From NCBI GenBank assembly GCA_035532215.1, contig DATKRK010000298.1, forward strand, positions 1 through 46,644: a stretch of 46,644 nt of DNA. The letters are read 5' to 3'. The notes under the pieces were generated by a model. The model saw nothing but the letters and a program-made list of their open reading frames with translations. It had not been told where the DNA came from and did no database searches. Of this stretch, positions 1-7,952 are shown piece after piece. Every line of letters begins with the position of its first letter. Position 1 is the stretch's first letter. A program made the translations under genes and the position numbers. The stretch is from JAICIG01 sp035532215. Its GTDB lineage: Bacteria > Planctomycetota > Planctomycetia > Pirellulales > JAICIG01.

Positions 1-77
1 GAAAACGCAACCCCAACCCTGCTAAGGGGCGATAAAACCACTCATAGATTCTGCGGAAGAGCCTCATTCTGCATTTC

Positions 78-109
78 ATCCGTGTTTTATCCGTGTTTCA
101 TCCGTGGCT
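78..109. repeat. Dispersed 'ATCCGTGTTT' repeat, copy 1
   Basis: This 32-bp stretch is built from three near-copies of ATCCGTG(TTT/G). It recurs almost base for base at 8097-8128, there with a partial inverted copy at about 8014-8048. The type is a non-coding dispersed repeat. Function is unknown. Confidence 0.7.
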
Positions 110-177
110 CAATTGGTTGCGGCCGAAGGCCGCGCTGGGAAGGCTCAATTGGTTGCGGCCGAAGGCCGCGCTGGGAA
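106..177. repeat. Perfect 36-bp tandem duplication
   Basis: Two identical 36-bp units lie head to tail at 106-141 and 142-177. Each contains the short palindrome GCGGCCGAAGGCCGC. The identity of the two copies suggests a recent slippage or duplication event. Confidence 0.85.
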
Positions 178-354
178 ATCCGTGGTTCATCCGCCGGCCG
201 AAGAACAGACCACGGATTACACTGATTTCACGGATTGGAGGCGACGAATTCCGATCGAACGCCGGTTGGTTCGAGAGGTTTTCCGGTTGCAACCGGTCCT
301 GAGCAGCGTGGCGAATGGCCAGTACGCGCGCCAATTCGTCCGCGATCGTGAACA

Positions 355-414
355 GGCCATGAAAAGGTGTCAGGAACCAATTTTATATGGGTTCCTGACA
401 CCTTTTCATGGGCC
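355..414. repeat. REP-like inverted repeat
   Basis: A near-perfect inverted repeat has arms at 355-378 and 390-414 around a short AT-rich loop. The core arm is AAAAGGTGTCAGGAACC, complemented by GGTTCCTGACACCTTTT. It resembles the REP-type palindromes mobilised by single-domain tyrosine transposases, but no such transposase is in the window. It could form a stable hairpin on either strand. Confidence 0.75.
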
Positions 415-639
415 TTTTCATGGGCCAGGGTGCAAACAATCCGCCCGAGATACTCGGTATTCGTCTCGTCTCGGCCGATCTTGGCGGCCGATTGCGTTTT
501 TTCAGGATGCGGGCCGGCTTGCGCCGGCTGAAGGGCGAACCAAGAATAACTCGGTTTTCACGGATCGCATGGATGGCAATCTCGGCGGCTCGGGCTTATT
601 CTTGAGCCGTCCATTCATGTGCCGCAAGGGATTCGCAAC

Positions 640-1269
640 ATGCGTCGTCTGCTTGCCCTGATCGTTAGCGTCATCGCACCGGGCTGCTCAACCCAGCCGG
701 CGCCGCCCGTGGGGAAAGCCATGAATCTAGAAGAGGCTGCGACGCGACTTGTGCGCATCTCGGGCAAGTCGATTCGTCCGTTCGCCACCCGGGATTTCGG
801 ACGCGAGAAGAATCCCGACGCAAGGTCGGCGCTGGTTCGCGAAGCCGACGCCCGGCGAGTGCTGGATGATTTGCGGCGCGAACTCGGCCCCGGCCTCCTC
901 GCGTTCATCGGCTGCACCCGGTCGCTCGCCGATCCGCCCGACAAGGGGAGCGAAATCGTGGTGGCCGCGGGCGACGACCAATTCGAGATTTTGCGAGTCG
1001 CTCAGTCGGACGCCGTGAATTTCGACATGGAAACCGAAGACCTCGTGCGGAAGCTGCAAGAGTACGATGCGAAATACGGCATCGACATTTTCCACGCCGA
1101 GACCGACACGATCGAGTTCGCCTTCCGATCGATGCCCGACGATTTATCGGCGTTTTGCCAGGACTTGTATGAATTCTGCCCCGATATCGTGGATCAAGGC
1201 GTCGGCACGGTCGAGAAACTTGAACAAGAAGTGGCCCGAACGAAGGCGGTCTTCCTCTGGTGGGACTGA
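640..1269 (+). CDS. DUF4253-domain putative lipoprotein
   Basis: This 209-residue protein begins MRRLLALIVSVIAPGC, a short basic N-terminus, hydrophobic stretch and Cys that look like a lipoprotein signal, although APGC is a weak lipobox. A start seven codons upstream (619) is possible, but the signal peptide favours 640. The last 100 residues match the DUF4253 pattern as I know it: a domain with FCPDIVDQGVGT followed by a terminal LWWD motif. The family's biochemical role is not established. It stands alone, with a 66-base gap before the sulfatase on the same strand. The export signal is unusual for a domain I associate with cytoplasmic proteins. Confidence 0.75.
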   Translation: MRRLLALIVSVIAPGCSTQPAPPVGKAMNLEEAATRLVRISGKSIRPFATRDFGREKNPDARSALVREADARRVLDDLRRELGPGLLAFIGCTRSLADPPDKGSEIVVAAGDDQFEILRVAQSDAVNFDMETEDLVRKLQEYDAKYGIDIFHAETDTIEFAFRSMPDDLSAFCQDLYEFCPDIVDQGVGTVEKLEQEVARTKAVFLWWD

Positions 1270-1335
1270 GGCGACTAGGCGACTAAACGCATGTATCGCG
1301 TATCGTCCCCGTAGAGTCCCCCCAAGAAACTCGCC

Positions 1336-2952
1336 ATGAACATCAAATTCCTGCCTTGCCTGTTCGCCCTGCTGCTCGCGTTCTGGCTTTGGCCAACTGC
1401 GGCCAAGGCCGCGGAAGGCGCCGCCGCCGCGCGGCGGCCGAATATCGTGCTGTTTCTCTGCGACGATCTGGGCTGGTCGGACGTGGGCTGCTATGGCGGC
1501 GAAATCCCTACGCCGAATATCGACGCGCTGGCGGCCGCCGGGCTGCGGTTCACGCAGTTCTACAACTGCGCCGTCTGCGGGCCGTCGCGTGCGGCGCTGC
1601 TCACGGGCCTGTATCCGCAGCAAGTCGGCCATAGCGGCAAGGACTGGAACGAAGCCACCGATTTTTCGAAGTGCGTCACGCTCGGCGAGGTGCTGAAAAC
1701 GGCCGGCTATCGCACGTTGCTGGTCGGCAAATGGCAGGAGCGCGACTTGCCCGCCAAACGCGGCTTCGATCGCTTCTTCGGGCCGCAGTGCGCCGGGAAG
1801 ATCAGCTACTTCAACGAAGTGCAGGCCAACCCGTTTTACCTGGACGAGACTCGCTGGACCGTGCCGGCCGAAGGCTTTTACCTGACCGACGCCTTTACCG
1901 ATTACGCCGTCGAGTTCGTCGAGGAAGCGCTGGCCGAGCGGCAGGGCGAGCCGCGCGCGCCGTTTTTCCTGTACCTGGCGCACATCGCCCCGCACTGGCC
2001 GCTGCACGCGCGCGAGGCCGATATCGCGCCGCATCGCGAGCGATATCGGCGCAAGGGCTGGGACGAATGGCGTGCCGCGCGCTTCGCCAAGCAGCGCGAA
2101 ATGGGTCTTGTACCGGCGTCGTGGAAGCTGAGCGAACGGCCCCGGGCCATCCCGGCCTGGCATCGCGACGAGTTGACCGATTGGCAGGCGGAACGGATGG
2201 CTGTGTATGCCGCGCAAGTCGCCTCGCTCGACGCGAGCCTGGGCCGGGTGATGGAGGCGGTGCGGAAGGCCGGCGCCGAGCAGGACACGCTCGTGCTGTT
2301 CCTCTCCGACAACGGCGCGGCGCCCGACGGCGACGTGAAGCCCACGACCGGCGGCTTCGGCTTTCGGCCCGGCGTCGCCTGGCGGCTCGACGGCGGGGCG
2401 ATTCGCGCGGGAAGCGGCCCCGACCATCTGCCCGGCCCGGCCGACACGTTTGCCGCTTACGGACTTGCCTGGGCCGGCGTGAGCAACGCGCCGCTGCGCA
2501 ACACGAAGCTGACGGCCTACGAGGGCGGCATTCGCACGCCGTTGATTGCCAGTTGGCCCGCGGTCATCCGCGACGGCGGGCGGATCGCCGGCACGGTCGG
2601 CTGCCTGATGGACTTCATGCCCACCTTCGCCGAAGTCGCCGGCGCCCGTTATCCGACGGAGTTCCAGGGTCGCAAACCGCTGCCGCTTGAAGGCCAGAGC
2701 CTGCTGCCGGCGTTCCGCGGCGAATCGCCGCGGGGCCACGAGCTGCTCGCCTGGCGCGCGCCTCTCAATCGCGCGATTCGCTCGGGCGATTGGAAACTCG
2801 TCGAATCGCCGGCGAGCAAAGCCTGGGAACTTTACGACCTGGCCGCCGACGGCGCCGAGACGACGGATCTGGCCGCCGAACATCCGCAACTCGTGCAAGA
2901 GCTGACCGAGCGATGGCAGCGCTGGGCCGACCGCTGCGGCGCCAAGCCGTGA
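1336..2952 (+). CDS. Sulfatase (arylsulfatase family, formylglycine type)
   Basis: A 538-residue secreted sulfatase that should hydrolyse sulfate esters, probably on algal or other polysaccharides as is typical of planctomycetes. The N-terminus (residues 1-26) is a Sec signal ending AAKA. Metal-binding Asp43-Asp44 follow the first strand. Cys81-GPSR is the C-x-P-S-R sequence that is converted to formylglycine. His220 (PHWP) and Asp325-Asn326 (LSDNG) are further active-site positions, and NTKLTAYEGGIRTP is the usual late motif. One oddity is that the conserved GKWH sequence reads GKWQ (around 131-134), replacing a histidine that normally contacts the sulfate. No sulfatase-maturating enzyme lies nearby. 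The substrate cannot be named from sequence alone. Confidence 0.95.
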   Translation: MNIKFLPCLFALLLAFWLWPTAAKAAEGAAAARRPNIVLFLCDDLGWSDVGCYGGEIPTPNIDALAAAGLRFTQFYNCAVCGPSRAALLTGLYPQQVGHSGKDWNEATDFSKCVTLGEVLKTAGYRTLLVGKWQERDLPAKRGFDRFFGPQCAGKISYFNEVQANPFYLDETRWTVPAEGFYLTDAFTDYAVEFVEEALAERQGEPRAPFFLYLAHIAPHWPLHAREADIAPHRERYRRKGWDEWRAARFAKQREMGLVPASWKLSERPRAIPAWHRDELTDWQAERMAVYAAQVASLDASLGRVMEAVRKAGAEQDTLVLFLSDNGAAPDGDVKPTTGGFGFRPGVAWRLDGGAIRAGSGPDHLPGPADTFAAYGLAWAGVSNAPLRNTKLTAYEGGIRTPLIASWPAVIRDGGRIAGTVGCLMDFMPTFAEVAGARYPTEFQGRKPLPLEGQSLLPAFRGESPRGHELLAWRAPLNRAIRSGDWKLVESPASKAWELYDLAADGAETTDLAAEHPQLVQELTERWQRWADRCGAKP

Positions 2953-3178
2953 GCGGCCGCGTGGGCATCCAACTCTTTTCCGCCGCTCGCCATCGTCCAA
3001 GCGTAACGGCATGCTACACTTCGCGTTTGTATCGCGTCAACGAATCGTCCGGCCTGAACGTCGCAGCTATTTCGGCTCGTAATTCACCCACGCCGGGCTG
3101 CTGCCGGCGATAGCGCAGCCAGAACCGCCCGTCGACGTCGGTCGCCGGCCCGGCCAGTATAATCCAATGATCGCAGCT
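2953..3178. other. Intergenic region after the sulfatase
   Basis: Apart from the promoter noted at 3179-3208, I see no gene or strong hairpin here. A second TATAAT occurs at 3158-3163 without a clear -35 partner. Confidence 0.5.
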
Positions 3179-3208
3179 TTGCGGCTAGCGATCGCAAGAT
3201 GTTATAAT
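3179..3208 (+). promoter_or_regulatory. Candidate sigma-70 promoter for the Uma2 gene
   Basis: TTGCGG (3179-3184), an 18-base spacer and a perfect TATAAT (3203-3208) lie about 70 bases before the Uma2 start at 3277. The match is good for such GC-rich DNA, but no transcription start is known. Confidence 0.55.
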
Positions 3209-3276
3209 CGGCACAAGGGCAGTTTTCGCTTCGACCGTGCTGATTTTCGCTTATTTCCTTCGGAAAAGTCTTGCTC

Positions 3277-3867
3277 ATGACTGCCGTCCAATCTCGCCCG
3301 CCGCAAGAAGAGAGCCGGCGGCTGTTCACGGCCGCCGATCTGGCCGAAATGCCGCGAGAGCTGCCTTCCGGCCCGGTGCGTTACGAACTCGACAATGGGA
3401 GCCTGATCGCCATGTCGCCGCCGGGGCATCTTCACGGGAAGGTCGAAATGGCGCTCGCCTCGGCGCTTCGCGAGGCGAGCGTCAGGCAGGGGCACGGCGA
3501 AGTCTCGGGCGGCGACTCGGGGATTTTGCTGTGGCGAAATCCCGATCGCGTCGCCGGCGCCGACGTCGTTTTCATCCGCGCGGCCGACTTGCCCGCGAGG
3601 CTCGCCAAGGAAGGCTATCTCGATACGATTCCCGACCTCGTGGTCGAAGTCGTGAGCAAGAGCGACACGGGGCCCTACGTCCGGCGCAAGGTCGACGACT
3701 ACTTGCTCGCCGGCGTGCGCATCGTCTGGGTGGCCGACCCCGTCGCCCGCACCCTCGCCGAGCACCGCCGCGACAGCGAACCTCGCCTCTTTACCGCCGC
3801 CGAAACAGTCGAATTGCCCGAGCTGATTCCGGGCTTCAAAATGCCGCTCGCAGAAGTTTTCAACTGA
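3277..3867 (+). CDS. Uma2 family endonuclease-fold protein (DUF820)
   Basis: A 196-residue member of Uma2/DUF820, a PD-(D/E)XK nuclease-like family that is heavily expanded in cyanobacteria and planctomycetes and has no firmly known role. Visible motifs are the opening VRYELDNGSLIAMSPPG (35-50), GADVVFI with Asp96, PDLVVEVVS with Asp120 and Glu124, and K138-VDDYLLAGV leading into IVWV. These are the usual positions of the nuclease core. The ATG at 3277 is preferred over the TTG six bases upstream. It is a single gene with its own promoter-like sequence. Isolated Uma2 genes are often thought to be mobile, but no transposon ends are seen. Confidence 0.9.
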   Translation: MTAVQSRPPQEESRRLFTAADLAEMPRELPSGPVRYELDNGSLIAMSPPGHLHGKVEMALASALREASVRQGHGEVSGGDSGILLWRNPDRVAGADVVFIRAADLPARLAKEGYLDTIPDLVVEVVSKSDTGPYVRRKVDDYLLAGVRIVWVADPVARTLAEHRRDSEPRLFTAAETVELPELIPGFKMPLAEVFN

Positions 3868-3977
3868 CGCGAGAAGCGCGCGAGGAACTCGAATGGACAA
3901 TAGGGGAGTGTCGCGACCCCCGCGGACGAGTCTCCATCCCTTCGCCATCCGTGCGAGCCACTCAGCATAATTCAATG

Positions 3978-4322
3978 ATGGACGCGAATCCCTACGCTTC
4001 GCCGAAATCGGGCGATTCTCACGCCCAGCCACGACGCCGCTTGCGAGCGGGCCATATCGCCCTGTTCGGCGCCAGTCTGTTTGTCGGGACTTGGGGTTTC
4101 GTTTGGGCGACGTGGCTGTATATGTGGCACGCGGCGGATATCGGTCCGCCCGACGCTACGGATTTCGAAAACAGCTACAAGGCATTCATACAAATTGTCA
4201 GCGTCGCGGTATACGTGCAATGGGCCGGAGCGTGCTTGGCGATCGGAGGTTTCAGCCAAAGCAAAACCTTTCAAAAGGCATGCGCCCGGCTGCGACGCGA
4301 TCCGCCAACGCCGCAGCAGTGA
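3978..4322 (+). CDS. Small two-helix membrane protein with 'DANPYASP' N-terminus
   Basis: This 114-residue protein starts MDANPYASPKSGD; an extra ATG sits one codon upstream at 3975. 'NPYASP' near the N-terminus is a hallmark of many small planctomycete membrane proteins of unknown function. Two hydrophobic segments are visible (about residues 29-52 and 71-96), separated by an acidic loop. The C-terminus is basic. It lies 110 bases after the Uma2 gene on the same strand. No catalytic motif is visible, so I assign no function. Confidence 0.7.
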   Translation: MDANPYASPKSGDSHAQPRRRLRAGHIALFGASLFVGTWGFVWATWLYMWHAADIGPPDATDFENSYKAFIQIVSVAVYVQWAGACLAIGGFSQSKTFQKACARLRRDPPTPQQ

Positions 4323-4395
4323 CAATGCCTAGTGCTTTGTCAGCCATGCTTGGATGAATGCCGACGGGCCGGGCGCCTGGCGGCAGAGCGTCAGC

Positions 4396-4443
4396 GATGC
4401 CCCAGAAAACTGGGGCTTCGCCAAGGCTCAGACCCAGCCACCC
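4396..4443 (+). repeat. Short dispersed repeat, copy 1 ('GGCTTCGCC..AGGCTCAG')
   Basis: The block ending GGCTTCGCCAAGGCTCAGACC is closely matched at 5642-5700, where the order relative to the composite dyad element is reversed. It is non-coding. Confidence 0.6.
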
Positions 4444-4481
4444 ATCAGTTGCGCTTGCATCAATTCACGACTGACGGAGCA

Positions 4482-4621
4482 CTAGCCCGGATTATTCACC
4501 GGCCCACGCTATGAGTTGACACAGCGCGTTCACACTAACCCGAAGCGCAAGCGAGGTAAAAGCGTTCCTATTCCTCGCTTGCGCTTCGGGTTGGTGTAGG
4601 CCGGTGAATAATCCGGGCTAG
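4482..4621. repeat. Composite nested dyad element, copy 1
   Basis: The outer arms, CTAGCCCGGATTATTCACC and its complement, are at 4482-4504 and 4599-4621 (23 bp, perfect). The inner arms, AACCCGAAGCGCAAGCGAGG and its complement, are at 4537-4556 and 4573-4592. A second copy lies at 5499-5636 on the other side of the carbon-nitrogen hydrolase gene, and one inner arm alone is at 9443-9462. The nested symmetric structure with CTAG ends looks like a MITE or REP-type element with no coding capacity. Confidence 0.85.
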
Positions 4622-4646
4622 CGGCGTTGCCCTCAACGACTCCCCC

Positions 4647-5471
4647 CTACTTCGCCATCAACCTCCCATACATCTCCGGCCTACGATCCGCAAAGCGATC
4701 GATCTCGTGCTTGCCGGGGACGCGGATGATCCGCTTGCGGCGAGCGAGCAGCGGGTCGATGTCGGCGTAGAGAATGGTTTCGTCTGCGTGGTTCGCAATG
4801 GCCAGCACGTCGCCGCTTGGGCCGCAGATCTTGCTCTTGCCGATGAACCGAAAACCGCGTTCTTCGCCAACGCGGTTCACGGCCATGTAGTAGATGTGGT
4901 TCTCCATGGCCCGCGTGTTGATCACGAAATCGGCCGTACACTCGGCGCCGGGCGGCCAGTTGGTGGGCAGCACGACGAGATCGGCGCCGTCCAAAGCCAT
5001 TGCCCGCGACGGCTCGGGGAAGGCGCCATCGTAGCAGATGCTCAGGCCGACGCGCGCCTCGCCCGCCGACCAGACCGCCGGCGGCCGGTCGCCGGGCGTC
5101 GTGAACATGTCGACGCCCAAGTACGGCAGGTGCAGCTTGCGATACGTGCCGACGACTCCCTCGGGGCCAATCAAGGCCGCGGCGTTGAACACCCGTTCGC
5201 CATCGGCCTCCAGCAACCCGACGACGGCGAACGTATCCAACTCGCGGCACAGCGCGGCCAGCTTCTCGGTGTTCGGCCCGGGGATCGGCTCGGCGTGCGG
5301 CCGGGCTTCGGCGAGGCTCTCGAAGCAATAGCCCGGCAAGGCGCACTCCGGAAACACCGTCAGCCGTGCGCCCTCTCGCGTCGTTTCACGCAGCGCGTCG
5401 GAGACGCGGGCCAGGTTCTTGGCCGCATCGCCGAAGGCCACGTTGATCTGCACGCCCGCGATTTTGAGCAT
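4647..5471 (-). CDS. Carbon-nitrogen hydrolase (nitrilase superfamily)
   Basis: A 274-residue cytoplasmic amidase or carbamoylase-type enzyme that should cleave a C-N bond in a small amide or carbamoyl compound. The Glu-Lys-Cys triad of the family is complete: Glu42 in FPECALPGY, Lys112 in YRKLHLP and Cys146 in LSICYDGAFPE. The length is typical. I chose the ATG at 5471; a TTG two codons upstream is also open. It is bracketed by the two composite dyad repeats and has no operon partner, although the metabolic genes beyond 5712 point the same way. The substrate cannot be told from sequence; omega-amidase, beta-ureidopropionase-like or carbamoylputrescine-type activities are all possible. Confidence 0.92.
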   Translation of the reverse strand: MLKIAGVQINVAFGDAAKNLARVSDALRETTREGARLTVFPECALPGYCFESLAEARPHAEPIPGPNTEKLAALCRELDTFAVVGLLEADGERVFNAAALIGPEGVVGTYRKLHLPYLGVDMFTTPGDRPPAVWSAGEARVGLSICYDGAFPEPSRAMALDGADLVVLPTNWPPGAECTADFVINTRAMENHIYYMAVNRVGEERGFRFIGKSKICGPSGDVLAIANHADETILYADIDPLLARRKRIIRVPGKHEIDRFADRRPEMYGRLMAK

Positions 5472-5498
5472 TGGCAATCCCGATTGCTGCTTGGACGC

Positions 5499-5636
5499 CT
5501 AGCCCGGATTATTCATCAGCCCACACCAACCCGAAGCGCAAGCGAGGCGGAGCAACGCACTTACCTCGCTGGCGCTTCGGGTTTGCATGGAGCGCTTTGT
5601 CAAGTAATAGTTGGGCTGATGAATAATCCTGGCTAG
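5499..5636. repeat. Composite nested dyad element, copy 2
   Basis: The outer arms are at 5499-5522 and 5613-5636 (one mismatch) and the inner arms at 5528-5547 and 5564-5583 (one mismatch). The architecture matches copy 1 at 4482-4621, but the central spacers differ, so the symmetric arms are the conserved part. Confidence 0.85.
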
Positions 5637-5641
5637 CGGCG

Positions 5642-5700
5642 GAGCGAAACGCTACCCCGAAACTCTGAGGCTTCGCCTAGGCTCAGCCCCAGCCACCCGC
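5642..5700 (+). repeat. Short dispersed repeat, copy 2
   Basis: It is a near-copy of 4396-4443, sharing GGCTTCGCC, AGGCTCAG and CCCAGCCACCC. It directly follows the second dyad element. Confidence 0.6.
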
Positions 5701-5711
5701 CGCCTACCACG

Positions 5712-6557
5712 TCACCCGGCTTTCCTCGCCGCTTCGGCGGCCACCGCCATGCATTCCTTGAGATCGGCCAGCGGATTGTCGGGATGTTCTTCGTATTCGA
5801 TCGCGAGCGCGGCGTCGGCCGGGAACTCGACTTTCTTCAGCGCCTTGAACACGCCTTCGACGTCGAGCTGCCCTTTGCCGAGGATCGTGCCGGGGGCGTC
5901 CTTGCGAGGTTCGGCGAAATCTTTCAGATGGACGCCGTACAGGCGGCCTTCGAACAGGGTGATCGCCTTGACCGGGTCTTCGGCCGAACGGATGTAGTGC
6001 CCCAGGTCGGCGCAAGCGCCGATCCGCTCGTCGTGCCCTTTGATCGCCTTGAGCACGTCGTCGATCTTGTCGTAGCGAGCGCCAGGGCCGTGGTTATGGA
6101 TCGCGATGCGAATCTCGTATTCGGCGACCAACTTGTCGAGACTTTCGAAGGCGTCTTCAGTCGGATCGGCCGAGAGGTTGCGGACGCCGGCTTGCTTGGC
6201 GAACTCGAAGATGCGGCGGTTAGCCTCATGGTTCTTCGTGAACGGGTTGACGCCATGGCCGAGGATTTTGATCCCCGCGGCGGCCGCCTTCTTTTTCATC
6301 GCGGCGATCTGCTCGGGCGTGCTGCCGACGCTGAAATGCCCGGTGGAGAACTCGACGGTTTGCACGCCCAGTTCCTGCATGTGCTTGAGCGCCTCGTCGA
6401 CCTTGTAATTGCGGAGCGAGTAGCTTTGCATGCCCAGCAAGAAGCCCCCCGTGTCTTTGGCGGCGGCTCGGGCGCGTAAGGCGCCGGGCAGCAAGGCCAT
6501 GCCCGTGGCGCCGGCTGCGGCGCCCAAAAAAGTTCTGCGTGAAAACGACTGCGACAT
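5712..6557 (-). CDS. Tat-exported TIM-barrel sugar isomerase/epimerase-like protein
   Basis: This 281-residue protein opens with a Tat signal: SRRTFLG with the twin Arg at 7-8, then an Ala/Leu-rich stretch ending about residue 33. The rest is a xylose-isomerase-like TIM barrel (AP endonuclease 2 family), with GMQSYSLRN after the first strand, IAIHNHGP, ADLGHY, YGVHLKDF and ALAIEYEEHP at the positions that usually carry metal ligands. It probably acts in the periplasm on a sugar or sugar acid. Exported members of this family are frequent in planctomycetes. The ATG at 6557 is the natural start because it gives the intact Tat motif. The neighbouring minus-strand gene at 6837 may share its metabolic role, but the gap is 279 bases. 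Confidence 0.9.
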   Translation of the reverse strand: MSQSFSRRTFLGAAAGATGMALLPGALRARAAAKDTGGFLLGMQSYSLRNYKVDEALKHMQELGVQTVEFSTGHFSVGSTPEQIAAMKKKAAAAGIKILGHGVNPFTKNHEANRRIFEFAKQAGVRNLSADPTEDAFESLDKLVAEYEIRIAIHNHGPGARYDKIDDVLKAIKGHDERIGACADLGHYIRSAEDPVKAITLFEGRLYGVHLKDFAEPRKDAPGTILGKGQLDVEGVFKALKKVEFPADAALAIEYEEHPDNPLADLKECMAVAAEAARKAG

Positions 6558-6836
6558 GCGAATCTCCCCAAGGCTCTTGGACGGTTGCGCGGCACGAGGC
6601 CGCCGTAAGGTTTTCGTATCGCGTCATTATGACTCGGCGGCGCCGGCCGTCCAGCGGCGCCGCCGAGCGTAGAAGCGGCAGCCTGCCGCTTTCGCGGCCG
6701 TCGCTGACCGCCAGCTAAAGCTGGCGGCAAACACGGAGCGGGTCAACTCACCGCTGCAACGCAACTCGTCGTTCACTATTCTCCTTCACTCTGGCAAATG
6801 GCATCACCGCGCCCGGTGGGCAGTGCCCACCTACGG
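6558..6836. other. Intergenic region with two small hairpins
   Basis: No gene is seen. The perfect palindrome CCGCCAGCTAAAGCTGGCGG sits at 6708-6727, and an AGCGGCAGCCTGCCGCT hairpin at 6674-6690 resembles the repeat at 26549-26632. Neither has a T-run that would make it a clear terminator. Confidence 0.5.
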
Positions 6837-7952
6837 CTACCCGCCATACCTCGAAATCGCGTCCTGATTCAGCGTAATCCCCAACCCCGGCCCGGTCGGC
6901 ACGCGGAGCATGCCGTCGGCGTCGAGGGCAAAGGGGGGCGAAATGATCTCTTCGATGTAGGGCACGCCGGTTTGATATTCAACCCAGCGGGCCACCGGCA
7001 AAGCGGCGGTCAGGGCCAGATCGGCCGCCACGCCGACGGCCGTGTTCCAGCCGTGCGGCACGAGCAACACGCCGTGATCGTAGGCCATCCAGCCGAGCCG
7101 GCGACCTTCGCTCAGCCCGCCGCACTTGGTCAAATCGGGCTGGATGATGTCGAGCGCGCGGCTGGTGATGAACGGCTGGAACGATTGCCGCCGCGTGAGC
7201 ACCTCGCCCGTGGCAATCAGCACGGGCGACGCCTGCTTTAGCTCTTTAAAGCCTTCGACGTCGTCGGGCTTGAGCGCCTCTTCGAACCAGATGACGCCAT
7301 ACTCGCCGAGCATCTTGGCCGTTTCCTTGGCCCAGTTGACGCCGTGCGGCCAGAACTGTTCGCTGCCGCCGGCGTCGACCATGATCTCGACCGCCTCGCC
7401 GACCGTGTCGCGGGCCGTCTTGATCAGCAGCTCGTCGTACTGCCGGCTGACGCGGCCGAACGGGCGCCAGCCGAGCTTGATCGCCCGAAAGCCGCGTTCC
7501 AACTGTTCGACGAGCTTCTCGCGCAGCAGGCCCGGTTCTTCGAACAGCATCGAGGCGTAGGGCTTGATCCGATCGCGATAGTTGCCCCCCAGCAATCGCG
7601 AGACGGGCTGGCCGACCGCCTTGCCCAGCAGATCCCACAGCGCGATATCGACGCCGCTGATCGTGTGTTCGACCGAACCGCCGCGGCCCAGCCAGAACAT
7701 CGACTGCCGCAGCTTTTCGCTGACGCGCTCCGCCTCCAGCCCGCTCTCGCCGATCAGGTGCGGCCGCAGCAGTTCGAGCGAGCCTTCGACCAAAGGCCGC
7801 GTCGTATAGCAACTGCCCAAGCCGGTCAGTCCTTCGTCGGTCGAGACTTCGATGAGCGTATTGTATTGAACGTTCGGATCGGTTCCGCCCGGCCAGCCAT
7901 GGTCGTGCGTGGCGCCGCGGAGCGCGATGGTGCGAACTTCGGTGATTTTCAT
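6837..7952 (-). CDS. Mandelate racemase/muconate lactonizing enzyme family protein
   Basis: A 371-residue enolase-superfamily enzyme, most likely a sugar-acid dehydratase or related lyase acting in the cytoplasm. The N-terminal capping domain spans about 1-125 and the barrel follows. Metal ligands fit Asp193 (MVDAGG), Glu224 (WFEEAL) and Glu250 (ATGE). Lys159 (AIKLGW) and the Asp273/His300 pair (IIQPD, VPHGW) are the expected catalytic bases, giving the mandelate-racemase-type pattern. The ATG at 7952 gives a family-typical start, MKITEVRTIALRG. The gene sits among other small-molecule enzymes (TIM-barrel protein, creatininase-family protein, C-N hydrolase). The substrate is not predictable from sequence alone. 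Confidence 0.93.
   Translation of the reverse strand: MKITEVRTIALRGATHDHGWPGGTDPNVQYNTLIEVSTDEGLTGLGSCYTTRPLVEGSLELLRPHLIGESGLEAERVSEKLRQSMFWLGRGGSVEHTISGVDIALWDLLGKAVGQPVSRLLGGNYRDRIKPYASMLFEEPGLLREKLVEQLERGFRAIKLGWRPFGRVSRQYDELLIKTARDTVGEAVEIMVDAGGSEQFWPHGVNWAKETAKMLGEYGVIWFEEALKPDDVEGFKELKQASPVLIATGEVLTRRQSFQPFITSRALDIIQPDLTKCGGLSEGRRLGWMAYDHGVLLVPHGWNTAVGVAADLALTAALPVARWVEYQTGVPYIEEIISPPFALDADGMLRVPTGPGLGITLNQDAISRYGG

Larger units (their letters stand above)
1..639. other. Repeat-rich intergenic region
   Basis: No convincing gene is visible in the first 639 bases. The open frames here have no domain signal and run through repeats. The stretch holds a dispersed element around 33-62 (shared with 44757-44788), a 'tccgtgttt(t/c)atccgtg' repeat, a 36-bp tandem duplication and a long inverted repeat, all listed separately. 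Confidence 0.7.
4323..4646. other. Intergenic repeat block
   Basis: No gene is seen. The stretch holds a repeat at about 4396-4443 (also present at 5642-5700) and the composite dyad repeat at 4482-4621, both of which recur beyond the next gene. Confidence 0.7.

Noticed and set aside
1144..3012. 622-codon open frame antisense to the sulfatase gene
   Set aside because: It is the complement of a clear sulfatase, is rich in Arg/Ala/Gly as expected of a GC-rich shadow frame, and has no domain.
3237..3974. Long frame running across the Uma2 gene into the NPYASP membrane protein
   Set aside because: The Uma2 motifs are in another frame; only the segment from 3978 onwards is protein-like in this frame.
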